A stretch of DNA of 64,000 nt from Phytophthora sp. 'mugwort' (Eukaryota > Oomycota > Peronosporomycetes > Peronosporales > Peronosporaceae). Under the pieces are notes generated by a model that had not been told where the DNA came from, ran no database searches, and saw only the letters and a list, made by a program, of their open reading frames with translations. The position numbers and the translations under genes were made by a program. The stretch covers positions 2,728,001-2,792,000 of the forward strand of contig JAUCEF010000001.1 in assembly GCA_033558025.1 (NCBI GenBank), written 5' to 3'. Shown here in pieces: positions 31,105 through 44,785 of this stretch (its first letter is position 1; every line of letters starts with the position of its first letter).

Positions 31105-32074
31105 CTCCCACTCGACTCGACAGCCTTCAGCGCTTCGATGCCGAGTTTGCTCCGGAGCACACTGAACTGCGTCGCAGAGATTGGCTTCGTCATGATGTCC
31201 GCCAGCATGTCGGTTGTCGAAACATACTGCAGCACCACTTGACCGTCTTCCACCTTCTCGCGCACGAAATGGTAGCGAATGTCGATGTGCTTGGTGCGCT
31301 TGTGGAATTCGGGATTCTTGGCCAACGCGATGGAGCCTTGGTTGTCCTCGTAGATCTTGATTGCTTCATCGCTTGTCATCTCGCCGAGCTCGCACAGGAA
31401 CACCTTAAGCCACACCGCCTCTTGTGTCGCCTCCGATAGCGCCATGTACTCAGCTTCCGTCGAAGACAGCGCCACTGTCCGCTGCTTCTTGCTCCTCCAG
31501 CTGATGCATCCGCCATTCATCATGAACGCGTAGCCACTTGTACTTCTTCTTGACTCGATGTCTCCAGCCCAGTCGGCATCTGAATAGCCTTGGGGTCCGT
31601 CGTCGCAGCTCGCTTGAAACTCGATGCCGTGCGTCTTCGTGCCTTGAATGTACCTGAGGACCCTCTTGAGCGCCTGCCAGTGTGTCGGGCATGGGTCTGC
31701 TGCAAACTGGCTGAGAACTCCCACTGCTGCTGCGAGGTCCGGGCGTGTGCCTACCATGAGATACATGAGGCATCCCACAGCGTTCCGGTATGGCACGTTT
31801 ACCATGGTCTCGTTGTGCTTGCAGCCGCCCTCGCACATGGCCTTGGTCAGCTTGAGGCCCGGATCCTGTGGCGTCTTAACAGGGTTGCTCTTCTCCATGT
31901 TGAACTTCTCCAGAATGTCTTTCGCAAACTTGGTTTGCCGCATCGACACCTTCCCTGTCGTCACATCTTGATCGATTTCCATGCCGAGGAAGTACTTGAG
32001 CTGGCCCAGGTCCGTCATCTCGAAACGGTCACTGAGCGCCTTCTTCGTCGACTTGAGCAGCTTGTCGTTGTTAC
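31105..32074 (-). pseudogene. B2: 3' end of family B pol (RT end and RNase H)
   Basis: Open minus frame from SNNDKLLKS, just after the YVDD motif, through RNase H to the stop inside LTR 2 (31062). 970 bp; together with the 3121-bp 5' part seen in B7 and one 5-bp overlap it adds up exactly to a 4086-bp internal region. The upstream part is replaced by a plus-strand LTR at 32075, and the apparent start in that LTR is spurious. Confidence 0.88.
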
Positions 32075-32428
32075 TGTTGTCAAGGAGACGTCTCGACCAG
32101 CTGCTGTATACCGGTAGGATACCGGTATGACCTTCACTCAGTGGCATCGCAATCATCATGTGATTACGAGACGAAGATTACGTCACGGTGTTTATGGGAC
32201 GGTGTTTACGCCACGGACGATTACGCCATGGGTGGGTACAAGATTGTGGGTACATGATGGGCTCTACGTGGCACTCCCTGATTGGCTGAAGTAACTCAGT
32301 ATCCAGTAGAGAATCCAGTAGAGTGTACCCAGTAGGTAGAACTGTAGGCTTAGAGGTAGCAAGGAGTTTGCGAACTAAGGACCTAAATCGATCACTTTGC
32401 ATTTTGCCATCAAGTGACCAAGCCTTTT
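32075..32428 (+). repeat. B LTR 3 (5' LTR of B3, plus strand)
   Basis: 354 bp, TGTTGTCAAGG ... AGCCTTTT, followed by the primer-binding site. Confidence 0.92.
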
Positions 32429-32432
32429 GGTT

Positions 32433-35400
32433 ATGAGCCCAAGCCCCGTCTTCCCTGACCAAGACCCCGACTACGCCTTCGCCATGGACGCCACGTCGAC
32501 TACCGCCCGCATTAACAAGTTCGACGGAACTAACTTCCACACGTGGAAGTTCAAGATGCAGATGGTGCTCGAGGAGCGCGAAATGTGGGAAGTGACAAGT
32601 GGGGAAGTGAAGCTGGAGCACTGCCAGACTGCGGCGGATCAAGCGCTCTTTCGGAAGAAGTCGCGCAAGGCGCTGGCGATGATCTGTCTCGCGATGGAGG
32701 ATTCGCAGCTGCCGCTGGTTCGCTCGGCGAGTGGCGCGCATGATGCATGGTCAAGACTGGAAGGACACTTCGAGAAGAAGAGTTTGGCCAACAAGCTCTT
32801 TCTTCGTCGGCGTTTCTTCACGACGATGATGGACGAAGGTGATGATGTGCTGGAGCACATCAACAAGATCAAGACGCTGGCGGAGCAGCTCGACGCAGTG
32901 GGCGCTCCGGTCAGCGAGGACGACTTGGTGATCACGCTTTTGGGAAGTCTGAGCGAGTCGTACCAGTTCCTGATCACGGCGTTGGAGTCGAGAGCCGACT
33001 CACTGTCGTGGGAACTCGTGACGTCTCGGCTGCTTCATGAGGACATGAAGCGCAAGGAACAAGGTGGCGGTACGGACGGGACCGCGCACGGTCAAGGTCA
33101 AGCGTTCATGACAAGCGACAACAAGCGCAAGGGTCGGCAGGCGCAGAAGACTAGTGCCTGTCACTACTGTGGCAAGCACGGACATTGGATCGCCAAGTGT
33201 CCGGTGCGAATCCGCGAGAACGCGGAGCGGCAGAGGCCGCAACGAGCGAATGTCGCGCAGAGTGAAGATGACTCTGGCGACTTCCTCTTCTCGGTTGGTG
33301 GTAACACGGGTGCCTCCAAGTCGAATGGAGTGTGGCTGGTCGACTCGGGTGCGACGCAGCACATGACGTACTCGAAGGAGTACATGAAGAACTACAAGAA
33401 GATCTCTCCGGTGGACGTGCATCTCGCGGACGACGGTGTGGTTCAGGCTGTGGGGACCGGCGACATTGTGATGTCGATGAAGACCCGCGCGGCATGAAGA
33501 AGGGTGTACTCACGAACGTGTGGCACATTCCGAAGCTGTCGCGCAACCTGTTTTCGGTTGGTCGGTTCACTAAGGACGTCGGGCCAGTTATCTTCGAGAG
33601 CGACGGGTGCTTCGCTGAAACGAAGAGTCTCAAGTGGAAGCTCGGCGCTCGTGAGGGCAAAGGACTGTTCAAGCTGTGCATGACTCCGATGATGCCTGAC
33701 GAGGCCAATGCGGCAAGTTCGAAGGATCGCCAAGGGGACACCACGTCGTACCTCTGGCACCTTCGACTTGGTCACATCGGCCATGGCGGTCTAGACGCCA
33801 TCGTCAAGAAGGGCTACGGTGTTGGTATCGACATGGCGTCGGTGAAGCAGTGGGAGCTGTGCGACGGATGCTCACTCGGCAAGCAAACGCGAGTAAGCTA
33901 CATGAAGACGTCGCCAAACCGTGCCAAGCAAGTGCTAGAAGTCGTACACAGTGATGTATGCGGTCCCATGCAGACGCCGACCTTTGGAGGCAAGCGCTAT
34001 TTTGTCACGTTTATCGATGACAAGTCGCACTTCTGTGTGGTGTACTTGCTGCGCAACAAGTCCGAGGTGGCCGACAAGTTCGCGCAATTCGTCGCGTTAG
34101 CTGAGACCCAGACTGGCAAGCGCGTGAAAATGCTGCGGAGCGACAACGGCGGCGAGTACACTTCGGGTGAGATGGCCAAGTTCTGTGCGGACCGTGGTAT
34201 CATGCAGAAGTTCACGCCGCCATACACGCCTCAGCTGAACGGAGTCGCCGAGCGCATGAACCGGACGTTGGTGGAGTGTGCGCGTTGCATGCTGGAACAT
34301 GCTGGATTGCCCAAGACGTATTGGGGTGAAGCTGTCGTGACAGCTACATTCCTCCGTAATCGGTGTCCGACGCGTGCCATCAACCACGACAAGTCGCCGC
34401 ACCAGGTTTGGACAGGCAAGAAACCGCTGCTAGCGAACCTCAAGGTGTTCGGTTGCCACGCATACGTGCACGTGCCGAAGGAGAAGCGCACCAAGTTTGA
34501 CGCTCGGTCGGTGCGCTGTCGGTTCCTGGGATACTCGGAGCATGAGAAAGCGTACCGTTTCGAAGAGACCAAGAGCGGTCGCGTGCTGGTGAGCCGCGAC
34601 GCGCAGTTTATGGAAGACGTCTTCGACAGTGGGAGACGTGACTACCATCAGAGGGAGGTGGTGGTCATTCAAGATGAAGAGACGACGGATCAAGATTCGT
34701 TGCAGTCGGATGAAGACGACAAAGAAGAAGAAGACGAAGAAGCAGCGCGGGACGAAGGTTTTGAACCAGGCAGCAAGCGACACCCGCGGACGCAGTCGCT
34801 GGAAGAAGCTGTGGAAGTTCCAAGTGCCAAGCGGCAGAGTCGACACCTAACTCTGGACGAGATGTCGGCTGCGGCTCAAGAAAGTCAAGACTTCGAAGCT
34901 GCATACGTCGTGAATTCAGTGGGAGAAATGCCGACCACGTTCAAGTCGGCGATGGAATCCAGCGACGCAGTCAAGTGGAAGGAGGCGTGTGACTCGGAGG
35001 TCGAGTCGCTCCGCAAGAACGAGACGTGGATCCTCGTGCCGCTGCCAAAAGGACGCAAGGCAATCGGCAACCGATGGGTGTTCCGTGTGAAGGAGAACCA
35101 GGCTGGAGAGATCGAACGGTTCAAGGCGCGACTGGTGGCCAAGGGATTTTCGCAGAAGTACGGCATCGACTACGACGAGACTTTCGCGCCAGTGGCCAAG
35201 TTCACGTCGATCAGGATCCTGCTCAGTCTGGCGGCCAAGTACAATCTCATGGTGCACCAGATGGATATCAAGACAGCTTTCCTGAACGGTTTGTTAGACG
35301 AAGACATCTACATGGCACAGCCGGACGGCTACATCGATGAAAAGCACCCGGACTATGTCTGTCAGCTCAAGCGGTCTCTTTACGGTTTGGAGCAGTCGCC

Positions 35401-35548
35401 GCGGATGTGGAACAAGACCATCGACGACCTCATGCTCAAGCTAGGGTTCAAGAAGTGCGAGTCTGACCACTGCATCTACTTCAAGCGTGACGACCAAGAC
35501 ATGATCTTCGTGGCGCTATATGTCGACGACCTGATCCTCGCAAGTAAC
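32433..35548 (+). pseudogene. B3: family B gag to RT, frameshifted and cut after YVDD
   Basis: Plus-strand copy from ATG 32433. One C is lost near 33484 (in MKTPRGMKK), splitting gag-protease from integrase-RT. The knuckle reads CHYCGKHGHWIAKC. RT continues to LYVDDLILASN, then is cut at GTAAC (35544-35548) by a minus-strand LTR. GLEQSP replaces GLKQSP. RNase H is missing. Confidence 0.88.
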
Positions 35549-35903
35549 AAAAGGCTTGGTCACTTGATGGCAAAATGCAAAGTGATCGATTTAGGTCCTT
35601 AGTTCGCAAACTCCTTGCTACCTCTAAGCCTACAGTTCTACCTACTGGGTACACTCTACTGGATTCTCTACTGGATACTGAGTTGCTTCAGCCAATCAGG
35701 GAGTGCCACGTAGAGCCCATCATGTACCCACAATCTTGTACCCACCCGTGGCGTAATCGTCCATGGCGTAAACACCGTCCCATAAACACCGTGACGTAAT
35801 CTTCGTCTCGTAATCACAGAAATGATTGCGGTGCCACTGAGTGAAAGTCATACCGGTATCCTACCGGTATACAGCAGCTGATCGAGACGTCTCCTTGACA
35901 ACA
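35549..35903 (-). repeat. B LTR 4
   Basis: 355-bp subtype with sequence marks not seen in the 354-bp LTRs: GTTGCTTCAG, CAGAAATGATTGCGG, GTGAAAGTC and GCTGATCGAG. Confidence 0.92.
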
Positions 35904-38900
35904 CTCCCACTCGACTCGACAGCCTTCAGCGCTTCGATGCCGAGTTTGCTCCGGAGCACACTGAACTGCGTCGCAGAGATTGGCTTCGTCATGATGTCGG
36001 CCAGCATGTCGGTTGTCGAGACGTACTGCAGCACCACTTGACCGTCTTCCACCTTTTCGCGCACGAAGTGGTAGCGAATGTCGATGTGCTTGGTGCGCTT
36101 GTGGAACTCCGGATTCTTGGCCAACGCGATGGAGCCTTGGTTATCCTCGTAGATCAGCACTGCGTCGTCGTTCTTAATCTCACCGATTTCATGCAGGAAC
36201 GCCTTGAGCCACAACGCCTCTTGCGTAGCTTCCGAGAGCGCCATATACTCGGCCTCTGTCGACGATAGCGCTACTGTCATCTGCTTCTTGCTGCGCCAGC
36301 TCACGCATCCCCCGTTCATCATGAATGCGTAGCCACTTGTACTCGCGACGTGACTCGATGTCGCCCGCCTAGTCCGCATCTGAGTAGCCGCGAATACCTT
36401 CTTTGTCCTTCGCGGTGAACTCGATGCCGTGCGTCGTCGTGCTTCGAATATACCGAAGTACTCGCTTGAGTGCCTGCCAGTGTGTGGGACATGGATCCGA
36501 CGCGAATTGACTTAGTGAGCCCACTGCTGTCGCCAGGTCCGGACGTGTGCCCACCATTAAGTACATGAGGCAGCCTACAGCATTCCGGTACGGCACGTTC
36601 TTCATGTGTCTTCGTGCTTGCAGTCTCCTTCGCACATGTTCTTGGTTAGCTTGAGTCCCGGATCTTGTGGTGTTTTCACGGGCTTGCAATCTTCCATGCC
36701 AAACTTGTTCAGGATACTTTGCGCGAATTTGGTCTGCCGAATCGTTACAACGCCGACTTCTCGATCTTGCTTGATTTCCATACCGAGAAAGTAGCTGAGG
36801 TCGCCAAGGTCCGTCATCTCGAACCGATCGCTGAGTGCCCGCTTGGTCGATTCCAGCAAGTCATCGTCGTTGCTTGCAATGATGAGGTCGTCAACGTAGA
36901 GCACCACCAGTACCATGATGTCGCCGTCCCTCTTGATGTACACGCAGTGGTCGGTCTTACACTTGGTGAACTCGATCTTTAGCATGAAGTCGTTGATGGT
37001 CTGGTTCCACATGCGTGGCGACTGTTTCAATCCGTACAATGACCGCTTGAGCTTGCATACGTACTCCGGGTGGTCTTCGTCAACGTATCCGTCGGGCTGT
37101 TGCATGTAGATTTCCTCGTCCAGCACGCCATTCAGGAAAGCCGTCTTGACATCCATCTGATGCAGCTTGAGACCGTACTTGGCAGCCATGCTCAACACCA
37201 CCCGGATCGACGTGAACTTGGCCACTGGTGCGAATGTCTCCTCATAGTCGATGCCGTACTTCTGCGAGAACCCTTTGGCCACCAGGCGTGCCTTGAACCG
37301 CTCGATCTCTCCGGCTTGGTTCTCCTTCACTCGAAACACCCATCGGCAGCCGATCGCCTTGCGTCCCTTAGGCAACGGCACCACGTCCCACGTCTCGTTC
37401 TTGCAAAGCGACTCGTGTTCCGAGTCACAAGCTTCCTTCCACTTGGTTGCGTCGCTGGATTCCATCGCCGACTTGAACGTGGTCGGCATTTCTCCCACTG
37501 AATTCACGACGTATGCAGCTTCGAAGTCTTGACTTTCTTGAGCCGCAGCCGACATCTCGTCCAGAGTCAGGTGTCGACTCTGCCGCTTGGCACTTGGAAC
37601 TTCCACAGCTTCTTCCAGCGACTGCGTCCGCGGGTGTCGCTTGCTGCCTGGTTCAAAACCTTCGTCCCGCGCTGCTTCTTCGTCTTCTTCTTCTTTGTCG
37701 TCTTCATCCGACTGCAACGAATCTTGATCCGTCGTCTCTTCATCTTGAATGACCACCACCTCCCTCTGATGGTAGTCACGTCTCCCACTGTCGAAGACGT
37801 CTTCCATAAACTGCGCGTCGCGGCTCACCAGCACGCGACCGCTCTTGGTCTCTTCGAAACGGTACGCTTTCTCATGCTCCGAGTATCCCAGGAACCGACA
37901 GCGCACCGACCGAGCGTCAAACTTGGTGCGCTTCTCCTTCGGCACGTGCACGTACGCGTGGCAACCGAACACCTTGAGGTTCGCTAGCAGCGGTTTCTTG
38001 CCTGTCCAAACCTGGTGCGGCGACTTGTCGTGGTTGATGGCACGCGTCGGACACCGATTACGGAGGAACGTAGCTGTCACGACAGCTTCACCCCAATACG
38101 TCTTGGGCAATCCAGCATGTTCCAGCATGCAACGCGCACACTCCACCAACGTCCGGTTCATGCGCTCGGCGACTCCGTTCAGCTGAGGCGTGTATGGCGG
38201 CGTGAACTTCTGCATGATACCACGGTCCGCACAGAACTTGACCATCTCACCCGAAGTGTACTCGCCGCCGTTGTCGCTCCGCAGCATTTTCACGCGCTTG
38301 CCAGTCTGGGTCTCAGCTAACGCGACGAATTGCGCGAACTTGTCGGCCACCTCGGACTTGTTGCGCAGCAAGTACACCACACAGAAGTGCGACTTGTCAT
38401 CGATAAACGTGACAAAATAGCGCTTGCCTCCAAAGGTCGGCGTCTGCATGGGACCGCATACATCACTGTGTACGACTTCTAGCACTTGCTTGGCACGGTT
38501 TGGCGACGTCTTCATGTAGCTTACTCGCGTTTGCTTGCCGAGTGAGCATCCGTCGCACAGCTCCCACTGCTTCACCGACGCCATGTCGATACCAACACCG
38601 TAGCCCTTCTTGACGATGGCGTCTAGACCGCCATGGCCGATGTGACCAAGTCGAAGGTGCCAGAGGTACGACGTGGTGTCCCCTTGGCGATCCTTCGAAC
38701 TTGCCGCATTGGCCTCGTCAGGCATCATCGGAGTCATGCACAGCTTGAACAGTCCTTTGCCCTCACGAGCGCCGAGCTTCCACTTGAGACTCTTCGTTTC
38801 AGCGAAGCACCCGTCGCTCTCGAAGATAACTGGCCCGACGTCCTTAGTGAACCGACCAACCGAAAACAGGTTGCGCGACAGCTTCGGAATGTGCCACACG

Positions 38901-39985
38901 TTCGTGAGTACACCCTTCTTCATGCCGCGCGGGGTCTTCATCGACATCACAATGTCGCCGGTCCCCACAGCCTGAACCACACCGTCGTCCGCGAGATGCA
39001 CGTCCACCGGAGAGATCTTCTTGTAGTTCTTCATGTACTCCTTCGAGTACGTCATGTGCTGCGTCGCACCCGAGTCGACCAGCCACACTCCATTCGACTT
39101 GGAGGCACCCGTGTTACCACCAACCGAGAAGAGGAAGTCGCCAGAGTCATCTTCACTCTGCGCGACATTCGCTCGTTGCGGCCTCTGCCGCTCCGCGTTC
39201 TCGCGGATTCGCACCGGACACTTGGCGATCCAATGTCCGTGCTCGCCACAGTAGTGATAGGCACTAGTCTTCTGCGCCTGCCGACCCTTGCGCTTGTTGT
39301 CGCTTGTCATGAACGCTTGACCTTGACCGTGCGCGGTCCCGTCCGTACCGCCACCTTGTTCCTTGCGCTTCATGTCCTCATGAAGCAGCCGAGACGTCAC
39401 GAGTTCCCACGACAGTGAGTCGGCTCTCGACTCCAACGCCGTGATCAGGAACTGGTACGACTCGCTCAGACTTCCCAAAAGCGTGATCACCAAGTCGTCC
39501 TCGCTGACCGGAGCGCCCACTGCGTCGAGCTGCTCCGCCAGCGTCTTGATCTTGTTGATGTGCTCCAGCACATCATCACCTTCGTCCATCATCGTCGTGA
39601 AGAAACGCCGACGAAGAAAGAGCTTGTTGGCCAAACTCTTCTTCTCGAAGTGTCCTTCCAGTCTTGACCATGCATCATGCGCGCCACTCGCCGAGCGAAC
39701 CAGCGGCAGCTGCGAATCCTCCATCGCGAGACAGATCATCGCCAGCGCCTTGCGCGACTTCTTCCGAAAGAGCGCTTGATCCGCCGCAGTCTGTCAGTGC
39801 TCCAGCTTCACTTCCCCACTTGTCACTTCCCACATTTCGCGCTCCTCGAGCACCATCTGCATCTTGAACTTCCACGTGTGGAAGTTAGTTCCGTCGAACT
39901 TGTTAATGCGGGCGGTAGTCGACGTGGCGTCCATGGCGAAGGCGTAGTCGGGGTCTTGGTCAGGGAAGACGGGGCTTGGGCTCAT
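35861..39985 (-). pseudogene. B4 gag-pol, chimeric and broken
   Basis: ATG at 39985. A TGA at 39794-39796 replaces the Cys of KLEHC in gag. The knuckle is YHYC, lacking its first Cys. Integrase is intact. From about 37455 towards the C-terminus RT/RNase H belongs to a diverged subfamily (VLDEEIYMQQPDGYVDE; SNDDDLLEST). In the connection/RNase H region there is a one-base loss near 36604, TAG for Trp in SDADW (36369-36371), and a one-base gain near 36345 that restores the frame, so the internal length is still 4086 bp. Confidence 0.88.
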
Positions 39986-39989
39986 AACC

Positions 39990-40344
39990 AAAAGGCTTGG
40001 TCACTTGATGGCAAAATGCAAAGTGATCGATTTAGGTCCTTAGTTCGCAAACTCCTTGCTACCTCTAAGCCTACAGTTCTACCTACTGGGTACACTCTAC
40101 TGGATTCTCTACTGGATACTGAGTTGCTTCAGCCAATCAGGGAGTGCCACGTAGAGCCTATCATGTACCCACAATCTTGTACCCACCCGTGGCGTAATCG
40201 TCCATGGCGTAAACACCGTCCCATAAACACCGTGACGTAATCTTCGTCTCGTAATCACAGAAATGATTGCGGTGCCACTGAGTGAAAGTCATACCGGTAT
40301 CCTACCGGTATACAGCAGCTGATCGAGACGTCTCCTTGACAACA
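39990..40344 (-). repeat. B LTR 5
   Basis: 355-bp subtype, same marks as LTR 4; shared by B4 and B5. Confidence 0.92.
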
Positions 40345-43300
40345 CTCCCACTCGACTCGACAGCCTTCAGCGCTTCGATGCCGAGTTTGCTCCGGAGCAC
40401 ACTGAACTGCGTCGCAGAGATTGGCTTCGTCATGATGTCGGCCAGCATGTCGGTTGTCGAGACGTACTGCAGCACCACTTGACCGTCTTCCACCTTTTCG
40501 CGCACGAAGTGGTAGCGAATGTCGATGTGCTTGGTGCGCTTGTGGAACTCCGGATTCTTGGCCAACGCGATGGAGCCTTGGTTATCCTCGTAGATCAGCA
40601 CTGCGTCGTCGTTCTTAATCTCACCGATTTCATGCAGGAACGCCTTGAGCCACAACGCCTCTTGCGTAGCTTCCGAGAGCGCCATATACTCGGCCTCTGT
40701 CGACGATAGCGCTACTGTCATCTGCTTCTTGCTGCGCCAGCTCACGCATCCCCCGTTCATCATGAATGCGTAGCCACTTGTACTCGCGACGTGACTCGAT
40801 GTCGCCCGCCTAGTCCGCATCTGAGTAGCCGCGAATACCTTCTTTGTCCTTCGCGGTGAACTCGATGCCGTGCGTCGTCGTGCTTCGAATATACCGAAGT
40901 ACTCGCTTGAGTGCCTGCCAGTGTGTGGGACATGGATCCGACGCGAATTGACTTAGTGAGCCCACTGCTGTCGCCAGGTCCGGACGTGTGCCCACCATTA
41001 AGTACATGAGGCAGCCTACAGCATTCCGGTACGGCACGTTCTTCATGTGTCTTCGTGCTTGCAGTCTCCTTCGCACATGTTCTTGGTTAGCTTGAGTCCC
41101 GGATCTTGTGGTGTTTTCACGGGCTTGCAATCTTCCATGCCAAACTTGTTCAGGATACTTTGCGCGAATTTGGTCTGCCGAATCGTTACAACGCCGACTT
41201 CTCGATCTTGCTTGATTTCCATACCGAGAAAGTAGCTGAGGTCGCCAAGGTCCGTCATCTCGAACCGATCGCTGAGTGCCCGCTTGGTCGATTCCAGCAA
41301 GTCATCGTCGTTGCTTGCAATGATGAGGTCGTCAACGTAGAGCACCACCAGTACCATGATGTCGCCGTCCCTCTTGATGTACACGCAGTGGTCGGTCTTA
41401 CACTTGGTGAACTCGATCTTTAGCATGAAGTCGTCGATGGTCTGGTTCCACATGCGTGGCGACTGTTTCAATCCGTACAATGACCGCTTGAGCTTGCATA
41501 CGTACTCCGGGTGGTCTTCGTCAACGTATCCGTCGGGCTGTTGCATGTAGATTTCCTCGTCCAGCACGCCATTCAGGAAAGCCGTCTTGACATCCATCTG
41601 ATGCAGCTTGAGACCGTACTTGGCAGCCATGCTCAACACCACCCGGATCGACGTGAACTTGGCCACTGGTGCGAATGTCTCCTCATAGTCGATGCCGTAC
41701 TTCTGCGAGAACCCTTTGGCCACCAGGCGTGCCTTGAACCGCTCGATCTCTCCGGCTTGGTTCTCCTTCACTCGAAACACCCATCGGCAGCCGATCGCCT
41801 TGCGTCCCTTAGGCAACGGCACCACGTCCCACGTCTCGTTCTTGCAAAGCGACTCGTGTTCCGAGTCACAAGCTTCCTTCCACTTGGTTGCGTCCTTGGA
41901 TTCCATCGCCGACTTGAACGTGGTCGGCATTTCTCCCACTGAATTCACGACGTATGCAGCTTCGAAGTCTTGACTTTCTTGAGCCGCAGCCGACATCTCG
42001 TCCAGAGTCAGGTGTCGACTCTGCCGCTTGGCACTTGGAACTTCCACAGCTTCTTCCAGCGACTGCGTCCGCGGGTGTCGCTTGCTGCCTGGTTCAAAAC
42101 CTTCGTCCCGCGCTGCTTCTTCGTCTTCTTCTTCTTTGTCGTCTTCATCCGACTGCAACGAATCTTGATCCGTCGTCTCTTCATCTTGAATGACCACCAC
42201 CTCCCTCTGATGGTAGTCACGTCTCCCACTGTCGAAGACGTCTTCCATAAACTGCGCGTCGCGGCTCACCAGCACGCGACCGCTCTTGGTCTCTTCGAAA
42301 CGGTACGCTTTCTCATGCTCCGAGTATCCCAGGAACCGACAGCGCACCGACCGAGCGTCAAACTTGGTGCGCTTCTCCTTCGGCACGTGCACGTACGCGT
42401 GGCAACCGAACACCTTGAGGTTCGCTAGCAGCGGTTTCTTGCCTGTCCAAACCTGGTGCGGCGACTTGTCGTGGTTGATGGCACGCGTCGGACACCGATT
42501 ACGGAGGAACGTAGCTGTCACGACAGCTTCACCCCAATACGTCTTGGGCAATCCAGCATGTTCCAGCATGCAACGCGCACACTCCACCAACGTCCGGTTC
42601 ATGCGCTCGGCGACTCCGTTCAGCTGAGGCGTGTATGGCGGCGTGAACTTCTGCATGATACCACGGTCCGCACAGAACTTGGCCATCTCACCCGAAGTGT
42701 ACTCGCCGCCGTTGTCGCTCCGCAGCATTTTCACGCGCTTGCCAGTCTGGGTCTCAGCTAACGCGACGAATTGCGCGAACTTGTCGGCCACCTCGGACTT
42801 GTTGCGCAGCAAGTACACCACACAGAAGTGCGACTTGTCATCGATAAACGTGACAAAATAGCGCTTGCCTCCAAAGGTCGGCGTCTGCATGGGACCGCAT
42901 ACATCACTGTGTACGACTTCTAGCACTTGCTTGGCACGGTTTGGCGACGTCTTCATGTAGCTTACTCGCGTTTGCTTGCCGAGTGAGCATCCGTCGCACA
43001 GCTCCCACTGCTTCACCGACGCCATGTCGATACCAACACCGTAGCCCTTCTTGACGATGGCGTCTAGACCGCCATGGCCGATGTGACCAAGTCGAAGGTG
43101 CCAGAGGTACGACGTGGTGTCCCCTTGGCGATCCTTCGAACTTGCCGCATTGGCCTCGTCAGGCATCATCGGAGTCATGCACAGCTTGAACAGTCCTTTG
43201 CCCTCACGAGCGCCGAGCTTCCACTTGAGACTCTTCGTTTCAGCGAAGCACCCGTCGCTCTCGAAGATAACTGGCCCGACGTCCTTAGTGAACCGACCAA

Positions 43301-44426
43301 CCGAAAACAGGTTGCGCGACAGCTTCGGAATGTGCCACACGTTCGTGAGTACACCCTTCTTCATGCCGCGCGGGGTCTTCATCGACATCACAATGTCGCC
43401 GGTCGCCACAGCCTGAACCACACCGTCGTCCGCGAGATGCACGTCCACCGGAGAGATCTTCTTGTAGTTCTTCATGTACTCCTTCGAGTACGTCATGTGC
43501 TGCGTCGCACCCGAGTCGACCAGCCACACTCCATTCGACTTGGAGGCACCCGTGTTACCACCAACCGAGAAGAGGAAGTCGCCAGAGTCATCTTCACTCT
43601 GCGCGACATTCGCTCGTTGCGGCCTCTGCCGCTCCGCGTTCTCGCGGATTCGCACCGGACACTTGGCGATCCAATGTCCGTGCTCGCCACAGTAGTGACA
43701 GGCACTAGTCTTCTGCGCCTGCCGACCCTTGCGCTTGTTGTCGCTTGTCATGAACGCTTGACCTTGACCGTGCGCGGTCCCGTCCGTACCGCCACCTTGT
43801 TCCTTGCGCTTCATGTCCTCATGAAGCAGCCGAGACGTCACGAGTTCCCACGACAGTGAGTCGGCTCTCGACTCCAACGCCGTGATCAGGAACTGGTACG
43901 ACTCGCTCAGACTTCCCAAAAGCGTGATCACCAAGTCGTCCTCGCTGACCGGAGCGCCCACTGCGTCGAGCTGCTCCGCCAGCGTCTTGATCTTGTTGAT
44001 GTGCTCCAGCACATCATCACCTTCGTCCATCATCGTCGTGAAGAAACGCCGACGAAGAAAGAGCTTGTTGGCCAAACTCTTCTTCTCGAAGTGTCCTTCC
44101 AGTCTTGACCATGCATCATGCGCGCCACTCGCCGAGCGAACCAGCGGCAGCTGCGAATCCTCCATCGCGAGACAGATCATCGCCAGCGCCTTGCGCGACT
44201 TCTTCCGAAAGAGCGCTTGATCCGCCGCAGTCTGTCAGTGCTCCAGCTTCACTTCCCCACTTGTCACTTCCCACATTTCGCGCTCCTCGAGCACCATCTG
44301 CATCTTGAACTTCCACGTGTGGAAGTTAGTTCCGTCGAACTTGTTAATGCGGGCGGTAGTCGACGTGGCGTCCATGGCGAAGGCGTAGTCGGGGTCTTGG
44401 TCAGGGAAGACGGGGCTTGGGCTCAT
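40302..44426 (-). pseudogene. B5 gag-pol, chimeric and broken
   Basis: ATG at 44426. Same TGA in gag (44235-44237) and same three RNase H-region lesions as B4 (stops at 41043 and 40810). It differs from B4 in an intact CHYC knuckle, GVVQAVATGD in place of GTGD, and SKDAT at the chimera junction. Confidence 0.88.
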
Positions 44427-44430
44427 AACC

Positions 44431-44785
44431 AAAAGGCTTGGTCACTTGATGGCAAAATGCAAAGTGATCGATTTAGGTCCTTAGTTCGCAAACTCCTTGC
44501 TACCTCTAAGCCTACAGTTCTACCTACTGGGTACACTCTACTGGATTCTCTACTGGATACTGAGTTGCTTCAGCCAATCAGGGAGTGCCACGTAGAGCCC
44601 ATCATGTACCCACAATCTTGTACCCACCCGTGGCGTAATCGTCCATGGCGTAAACACCGTCCCATAAACACCGTGACGTAATCTTCGTCTCGTAATCACA
44701 GAAATGATTGCGGTGCCACTGAGTGAAAGTCATACCGGTATCCTACCGGTATACAGCAGCTGATCGAGACGTCTCCTTGACAACA
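44431..44785 (-). repeat. B LTR 6
   Basis: 355-bp subtype, same marks as LTR 4; shared by B5 and B6. Confidence 0.92.

Larger units (their letters stand above)
26311..32074 (-). mobile_element. Tandem family B Copia: one full unit plus a 3' partial unit
   Basis: LTR 26311-26664, internal B1 26665-30750 (4086 bp), LTR 30751-31104, then the 3'-terminal 970 bp of another internal region (B2, 31105-32074) in the same direction. The shared middle LTR makes a head-to-tail array with a 4440-bp period. Left flank CGAAG interrupts A' integrase; right end is GTTAC followed by an opposite-strand LTR. Confidence 0.88.

Noticed and set aside
38633..39418. Long antisense frames (up to 261 codons) repeated in every family B copy
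   Set aside because: They lie exactly opposite gag/protease and recur only because the copies are nearly identical; no domain, and codon periodicity follows the sense strand.
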